This document shows, one piece after another, positions 58,601 through 64,000 of a stretch of DNA of 64,000 nucleotides; position 1 is the first letter of the stretch, and each line of letters begins with the position of its first letter. Where the stretch lies: NCBI GenBank assembly GCA_947652605.1, contig OX393578.1, positions 38,383,470 through 38,447,469 of the forward strand. The letters are read 5' to 3'. The notes under the pieces were generated by a model. It made no database searches, was not told the DNA's origin, and was given only the letters and a program-made list of their open reading frames with translations. Origin of the DNA: Elmis aenea. Lineage: Eukaryota > Arthropoda > Insecta > Coleoptera > Elmidae. The position numbers and the translations under genes were made by a program.

Positions 58601-59180
58601 AAAAATTCTTCGCCCACAATTCTTCGCCCACAATTCTTCACCTCCACAATTCTTCGCTCCCAATTCTTCGCCCACAATTCTTCGCCCACAATTCATCGCC
58701 TACACAATTCTTCGCGGCCACAATTCTTCGCCGCCACAATTTTTCGCCGCATACAAACATATCACAAATTTATTTGTAAATGTGATTGTTTTTATGTATA
58801 ACGTAATTTATTATAACAGATTATTTTACATTAGCCTAAAGTTGTTTCTTGTATATTAATTATTATTGATATTATGTTTAAAAATTGCTACATTAGTAGC
58901 GTATGTTGTGATTTTTAATCTTGTTTATGTTATTATAGTATGAATAAAAATTAAATTAACTTAACCTGACCTAACCTAACCTAATGTAAAATAATCTGTA
59001 AAAATTACGTTGTAAATAAAAACAATCACATTTACAAACAAAATTTGTGATATACTTGTATGCGGCGAAAAATTGTGGCGGCGAAGAATTGTGGCGGCGA
59101 AGAATTGTGTAGGCGAAGAATTGTGGGCGAAGAATTGTGGAGGCGAAGTATTATGGACGAAGAATTGTGAGCGAAGAATG
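58601..59180. mobile_element. foldback element with CACAATTCTTCGCC arms
   Basis: The left arm (58601-58752) is about ten units of CACAATTCTTCGCC with variable joining bases. The right arm (59060-59180) is the same array inverted (GGCGAAGAATTGTG). The inner sequences (GCATACAAACATATCACAAA against its complement near 59035-59065, then CACATTTACAAA) pair as well around a loop near 58900. The 100-codon frame over the left array is a repeat translation. The loop includes three CCTAA units (about 58969-58983). Confidence 0.75.
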
Positions 59181-59594
59181 TTCCGGACACGGTCAAAAAG
59201 TAACCTAAATGTGGTATTTTTATACCGGTTGCTGCGTTAGCTGACGCAATATAGAAGATCCCATAAAAATTTAAACCTCATCGGCCTACCTAATTAATTT
59301 AAAGCAAAACTCCATGTTTATGACGGCACCAAAGGATGAGCCTCTGAGAAATTTCAGCGTTTTTTATACACTAACATTTACAAAAATGTGTACATTCAAT
59401 CATTCAATTTCTTAAATCCAAATACTTATTGCTGTCATTGTCAGTTTGACATTTCCAGCGGTAAGTTGTACAATGCAGGGAAAATTTTTTATAATAAACT
59501 TTATGTAACGAAAAATATAATAAAAATAGAAGGGAGCGAGCACTTTATTAATTTTTGCCTATTTACCCACAAGTTTTAGCTACGCTTCAGTGCA

Positions 59595-59628
59595 AAACTA
59601 GAGTGCGCGCCCCTCAGGTTGGAAACCA
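59595..59628 (-). mobile_element. lone hAT-like terminus
   Basis: Read on the minus strand, CAGTGGTTTCCAACCTGAGG then GGCGCGC is a typical hAT end of the CAGNGGTTNNCAACC type. No partner end is found in the preceding few hundred bases. Confidence 0.35.
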
Positions 59629-59729
59629 CTGATCTCTAGAGAACTCTTTTCAATTTGAAAGACATTGTTTGTATTTATTATTGAAAAAGGTTATTTTTAT
59701 AGTACCCAATTTTTTGCTTTTATAAACCA

Positions 59730-59888
59730 GGGCCCTGTTTCTCAAAACTTACAAGCCTTGTAATTTGTAATACAAGTCCGTAGCTTAGCTACGCGTGTAG
59801 TTTCCATGGAAACCACACGAAAACTACACGTGTAGCTAAGCTACGGACTTGTATTACAAGGCTTGTAACTTTCGAGAAACGGACCCAG
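59730..59888. mobile_element. near-perfect 150-bp hairpin MITE
   Basis: GCCCTGTTTCTC at the left and GAGAAACGGAC at the right bound arms of about 65 bp (CAAGCCTTGTAA, TACAAGTCCGTAGCTTAGCT, ACACGTGTAG/CTACACG) that meet near GTTTCCATGGAAACC. CCAGG flanks both ends and may be the target duplication. The near-identity of the arms suggests a young insertion or selection on the fold. Confidence 0.6.
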
Positions 59889-60229
59889 GTCGTTATGATT
59901 TACTATTTTACAAAAAAAAAAATTTTCGTCATCAAATGACTTTAAAATAGGTACCTATAATTATTTTCGGTGAATGTTAATATTATGGTTTATAAAATAT
60001 AAAGTAATTTACAAAGATAAAAGTACTTTAATTCCATAAATCCATTATTTTTCTGTAAGATCTACATTCCTACACACGTAATTCAATCGCAAAACAAACT
60101 ACTTAGTTGAACCATTTATGTGCATATGTAAATTTGCTTATATTTCATTGGATTAATTGATTTAGTCGATTTCCGATTGTGAAATTAAATAAATGTTTAG
60201 TGCGTCAGCTTGTATTATATTGGTCTATA

Positions 60230-60314
60230 CCTTTTCAAGTTCAAATTGGCACTAATCAAAATCAAATTGGCACTAAACAAATTCAAGTTGACAATTAACA
60301 AATTCAAGTTGACA
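60230..60314. repeat. left terminal repeat array
   Basis: Two units of AAATTGGCACTAATCAAAATC type followed by two of AAATTCAAGTTGACAATTAAC type. These are the inverted counterparts of the right array, which is longer. Confidence 0.75.
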
Positions 60315-60445
60315 TTAAATAATTTTAAATTAGCAGTAGCAGTATCTTACGATTAAATAGAACTAAGTAAATAATGTTATTTATACTATATTTTAAAACA
60401 ATAACATGAGCATATTGAATAAACAACATTTGCTAAATTAATTAA

Positions 60446-61546
60446 TTAGAAAATAATATTCTCCATATTTAATGCTGCTGGAATATATCTTTGAATATGG
60501 GCTATGAATCTTGCACAATTGGCCACATTGATTGTGTTAATATGATTCTGAACAATATTTTCTAACCGGCGCATTCTGTATTCAGTTTGGGAGATATTAT
60601 GCCGATCTTCTCCTGCTAAAACATCTCTTAGGTTATCTGCCAAATCTGATTTTACACTAGCCTTTAATACAGACCATGCTTGCTCAATCGGATTTAACAT
60701 GGGACTGTATGGACTAAGTCTTATTAATCTATGGTGAAAAAATTCCTCTTCTGCAAAAACTTCTTCAATAGAAGAATGGCAAGGTGCATTATCTATAACC
60801 ATAACTACTGGTTCTTGGTATATGTTTTGGGCGTTTCTCAAACATTGTTTCACAAATTCGTTTGCTTCTGGTTTTTTAAATGATCCCCGTCTTAGCTCAT
60901 AATGTATTGGACCAGAAATACCTATGCATCCAATAAGATGTATATTTGCGCCTCGGCTACCAGCTGCTACAAATGTACATCGACTTCCTTTCTTAGAACG
61001 TCCTTGCGTCCGCGAAATAAACATATTAAAATTAGTTTCGTCAAGATAAATTATTGGCAAATTCTCTGCTTGAAGATTAAGTAATGTTCTTATATATTCT
61101 AACCTTTTTGTTTTATTGTCTATACTGTTGGCTCTTTCTGGCTCTCGATGTACTTGTTTTATTGTATACATAAGACCATCGAGGTGTTGACGAATACATT
61201 CTTTAGTGACATTAATTTCATATGATTGTAAAATCTTTTCTTTTAATTGCTGGAGAGTTATCTTTGGATTTCTTTCAATTTCATTTTCAAAAAAACGACG
61301 ATGTTCGTCTATGATTTTAACTCTGCGTTTACCTCCATGCTGTTTCTCTGGAACGTCTTGATTTTTCACCCATCTATACGCCGTTCTTTTTGAAACTCCG
61401 AGAACATTTGCAAGATTGCTCCAATCCCCGTTAGAATTATAAACAGCGCAAATTTGTATTTTTCGGTTTACGGCGTCAACTTTTTTTATATAAGGCAATC
61501 TGAGAACGTGGAAGGGTTCTTTTAAGATGTTAATTTGAATTAACAA
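60446..61546 (-). CDS. IS630/Tc1-mariner superfamily transposase, DD35E
   Basis: A 366-residue cut-and-paste transposase expected to bind the terminal repeat arrays and move the element into TA sites. Residues 41-62 (DWSNLANVLGVSKRTAYRWV) are a helix-turn-helix, and 72-80 are basic. The catalytic triad is visible: D169 in IIYLDETNF, D252 in VMVIDNAPCH and E288 in SPMLNPIEQAW, with 35 residues between the last two. RTQGRSKKGSR at 179-189 is the usual block after the first aspartate. There is no stop, frameshift or missing catalytic residue. The length suits the superfamily (330-400). It starts 15-20 bases inside the right repeat array, so promoter elements are probably in that array. DD35E spacing and the sequence differ from classical Tc1 (DD34E) and mariner (DD34D). 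The exact family is not assigned. Confidence 0.9.
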   Translation of the reverse strand: MLIQINILKEPFHVLRLPYIKKVDAVNRKIQICAVYNSNGDWSNLANVLGVSKRTAYRWVKNQDVPEKQHGGKRRVKIIDEHRRFFENEIERNPKITLQQLKEKILQSYEINVTKECIRQHLDGLMYTIKQVHREPERANSIDNKTKRLEYIRTLLNLQAENLPIIYLDETNFNMFISRTQGRSKKGSRCTFVAAGSRGANIHLIGCIGISGPIHYELRRGSFKKPEANEFVKQCLRNAQNIYQEPVVMVIDNAPCHSSIEEVFAEEEFFHHRLIRLSPYSPMLNPIEQAWSVLKASVKSDLADNLRDVLAGEDRHNISQTEYRMRRLENIVQNHINTINVANCARFIAHIQRYIPAALNMENIIF

Positions 61547-61554
61547 TTAAATTA

Positions 61555-61707
61555 TTTAATGTCAACTTGAATTTGTTAATTGTCAACTTGAATTTGTTTA
61601 GTGCCAATTTGATTTTGATTAGTGCCAATTTGATTTTGATTAGTGCTAATTTGATTTTGATTAGTGCCAATTTGATTTTGATTAGTGCCAATTTGAACTT
61701 GAAAAGG
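61555..61707. repeat. right terminal repeat array
   Basis: Two units of GTCAACTTGAATTTGTTAA type, then five of GTGCCAATTTGATTTTGATTA type, the last running into the terminus. There are three more GTGCCAATTT units than at the left end. The 64-codon repetitive frame across it (SANLILI repeats) is not a gene. Confidence 0.8.
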
Positions 61708-61709
61708 TA

Positions 61710-62410
61710 TAGAGTTAACTTTAAAATTTTCGTAACTTTCTGGGCATCGTTACGTTGTTAGTGACAGCGGTTGAAATTTCAAGACAATCAAATATTGTAC
61801 AAAGTCCCTTAATTGAATCGTAGTTATCCGTGCGTGCAAGGAGGACGAAAGCGAGGAGGGCACATTTGTCACAAATGGTAGTCAGAATGTGACGATTAAA
61901 ACGGAGTTACGATTTAACTTTAACCCCGTAAATCAGCGAAATGTGTAGAAGGATTATTGAGTCTAGAGCAGCTTTAGAATTACCGCATTAGCGCCATTGT
62001 GTTCGGTGGAAAGTAGAAGTAATTTCTTATTAAGTGTTACTTTAACTTGAACTTTTTGCGACATAATTTTGAGCGGGCAAGATTAACAACTGAAATGAAA
62101 ATTCCAGCGCATTACTAACAGTGGCTTCAACGTTTAATCTATAAATCATATACACTAGAGCTAACTTCTTAAGTCTTTTGCTGATTTACATTTCTACCCG
62201 TACTGTTTTGAATATTTAAGTAAAACAGCAACAAGACTTTAAACTGTAAAGACTAACACGTTAAAGCTTTATGAGAAGAAGTCAGGACCATGAAACAGTC
62301 AAAATACTCAGTTAATTAAAACATTGTAAAAAATTCTAAAATAATTATCCGTTTAAAGAAATATTGCAGCGATTTGTATTAAACTTTTAAATATAAAAAT
62401 GAAACAGATA
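61710..62410. other. no gene seen
   Basis: Spacer with a GC-richer patch near 61830-61870. No exon or element is recognised. Confidence 0.4.
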
Positions 62411-62412
62411 TA

Positions 62413-63210
62413 CAGTGTGACCCATTTTAAAGCGGATCACCCCTATAAAAAATGTATTTATGGTCCGATTTTCATGCCTTTTTTGTTTCAACGATAAAGC
62501 ATCAAAAACTGTACTTTGGTACCCTATTTTAAAAGCCTATTATGACTTTTTTTCGATGTCGAAGCCTACTATGATTTTTTTTTCGATGTCAAAATTGCCA
62601 AAATCTGTTTAGCGATTTTTTTAATCTAAAATCTGACTACACTACTGGATTCGGGATGTCCTCAAATGGGTTTGTACTAAATTTCATGAAAAAATATTTA
62701 TTATTAAAAGATTAATTATTAATTCAATATTGGTGATTCAATTGGCAGCGCAGTGTTCTATGCTATGTAAAAAATAAAAGTTAAGAGTTGGCATTAAAAA
62801 AAATATTTGACGTGAGATTACTTAAATAAGCAACAATTTATTCGTATCAGTATTAAAATCGCAATGTTTGATTGAATTGTCGATGGGTGAACAACTAAAT
62901 TTACAAGGAAAAAATAGAGAAATACAAAGAAAAAATAATAAATATTTTTTCATGAAATTTTGTACAAACCCATTTAAAGGCATCCTGAATCCAGTGGTGT
63001 AGCCAGATTTTAGATTAAAAAAATCGCTTAACATAGTTTGCCAATTTTGACATCGCAAAAAAATCATAGTAGGCTTTTTGAGTGTAAACTGAATTTTATA
63101 ATACGGTGCCAAAGTACAGTTTTTGATGCTTTATCGTTAAAAAAAAAACTCATGGAAATCGGTCTATAAACTTTATATAGGGGTGATCCGCTTTAAAATG
63201 GGTCACATTA
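62413..63210. mobile_element. palindromic TA MITE, family E copy 3
   Basis: Starts CAGTGTGACCCATTTTAAAG after TA (62411-62412) and ends CTTTAAAATGGGTCACATTA before TA (63211-63212). Very similar to copy 2, with a small duplication in the left arm (TTTTTTTCGATGTC repeated near 62549-62589). Noncoding. Confidence 0.8.
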
Positions 63211-63212
63211 TA

Positions 63213-64000
63213 GATAAAACACAAATTTAAAAGGGTCTTATAATTTTTGTTTTGCCACAATATGTACGAAATTTTGCATGCAAAAATTGTTAAGAATGTA
63301 TATTTGCTAATATTGATATTTGTGTGCGCATTCTGTAAAAATTGTCGTTGGCAGTCGGGGCAGAAATGCCCGATACGCTTCAGATGAGTGTCGGCTCGCC
63401 CGAAATACTTTTTCAAGGAATAATTACACTTTAATGCATCCTTGAGACATATACATTGAACAGCGGGTTGATTACATTGAATAATAAACACATGTATTAT
63501 CACCCACACGTTAGTAAAATTACATTTGCGGTTTTCACTTGAACGTCCCTTCTACAAAAGGAGCAGTAATACTTCGTTTCTTTTGAGGGATAAAATAGCT
63601 CCATTCTCAAGGCTTACCTCAAGCTCCAAACTTGCTGGGTAGAAAAAATGATACACAGTGTTATTTTAAACTCAATCGTCAAAGAAAGTTTCACATCAAC
63701 TAATGGTAGACATTTTCTTGAACCATTCACTTTCTCTTGTTTTCATTTTTACCATTATTTCCTTTATGCTCTGGTTTTTGTTATATTTATTAACTTAAAT
63801 TAATTATTAGGGATAATAGTAAGTATAATTATTAATTACTAAATGATATCTCCTTAATTTTTGTTAGCACCTTCTTCGCTTTTTACTTACTTTATTTAAG
63901 TTATTTAAAAAAAAACACCAATTTCTATGAAAATAAAACACTAAATATATTAAAAATCTCATCGTATGTATAGTTTACAGTTAAAATAAAAAAGTTTGTT
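63213..64000. other. no gene; lone mariner end
   Basis: Near 63525-63556 the sequence TTTGCGGTTTTCACTTGAAC matches the terminus of the mariner-like element at 21818-22615. The rest up to the window end is AT-rich with no exon seen. The 119-codon minus-strand frame (63150-63509) overlaps the family E end and shows no domain. Confidence 0.4.

Larger units (their letters stand above)
60230..61707 (-). mobile_element. apparently intact IS630/Tc1-like transposon (1.48 kb)
   Basis: Termini CCTTTTCAAGTTCAAATTGG and its complement, with TA on both sides (60228-60229, 61708-61709). Similarity extends three bases outward (CTATA/TATAG), so a longer palindromic target is possible. Both ends consist of short tandem units, two on the left and more on the right. 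A single uninterrupted transposase gene fills the middle on the minus strand. Complete ends plus an open frame suggest a recent, possibly still active, insertion. Confidence 0.85.

Noticed and set aside
58557..58859. 100-codon frame with repeated NSSPPQFFA words
   Set aside because: Translation of the CACAATTCTTCGCC foldback array; a second overlapping frame is equally open.
61567..61761. Frame with repeated SANLILI words
   Set aside because: Translation of the right terminal repeat array of the IS630-like transposon.

Overview
The window looks like a gene-poor, AT-rich stretch of an insect nuclear genome, possibly a beetle (order is inference). The evidence is a dense, heavily nested load of arthropod-type transposons: TA-flanked Tc1/mariner-like elements, hAT elements with 8-bp duplications, a piggyBac-like TTAA element, a Penelope-like element, non-LTR fragments and a solo LTR. 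There are almost no long open frames, and canonical insect TATA/initiator pairs occur. I see no rRNA, tRNA, CRISPR array or bacterial operon. The only host-like gene I can propose is a two-exon gene for a 65-residue secreted peptide (53550-53915).

Layout. 1-9 kb: two copies of an unclassified repeat, each broken by a different insertion, then palindromic element family A and small MITEs. 12.0-14.9 kb: a Penelope 3' scrap, then two nested palindromic elements. 16-18.2 kb: a broken MITE holding a hAT remnant, then a solo LTR with a 4-bp target duplication. 19.8-27.5 kb: palindromic families E and F, a decayed mariner, a hAT MITE and a pogo-like MITE. 28.9-30.6 kb: a nearly intact Penelope RT/GIY-YIG gene with one in-frame stop. 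32.4-35.3 kb: palindromic family C and an unrecognised decayed coding block. 36.9-38.9 kb: a piggyBac-like element with family A inside it. 40.8-41.5 kb: a non-LTR ORF1 relic. 43.3-45.0 kb: a foldback element with family D inside it. 45.5-52.8 kb: a mosaic of MITEs, a non-LTR tail and hAT elements. 53.2-53.9 kb: the candidate peptide gene. 55-64 kb: more MITEs, a tandem-repeat foldback, an apparently intact IS630/Tc1-like transposon (DD35E) with repeat-array ends, and a third family E copy.

The most interesting system is a set of at least four diverged families (A-D) of long, near-palindromic, TA-flanked elements of 1.2-1.6 kb. They start CAGGGTG or similar, and their loop encodes only a 30-80 residue helix-turn-helix peptide of the DUF4817 type, which normally forms the N-terminus of insect mariner-like transposases. 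No catalytic DDE/D domain is present. In families A, B and C both arms run inward through the start codon of this mini-ORF. This suggests the elements are inverted 5'-end duplications of a parental transposon, amplified in trans, and that the peptide may be kept as a terminal-repeat binder. Families E, F, G and the outer 12.5-kb element share the architecture without a recognisable mini-ORF.
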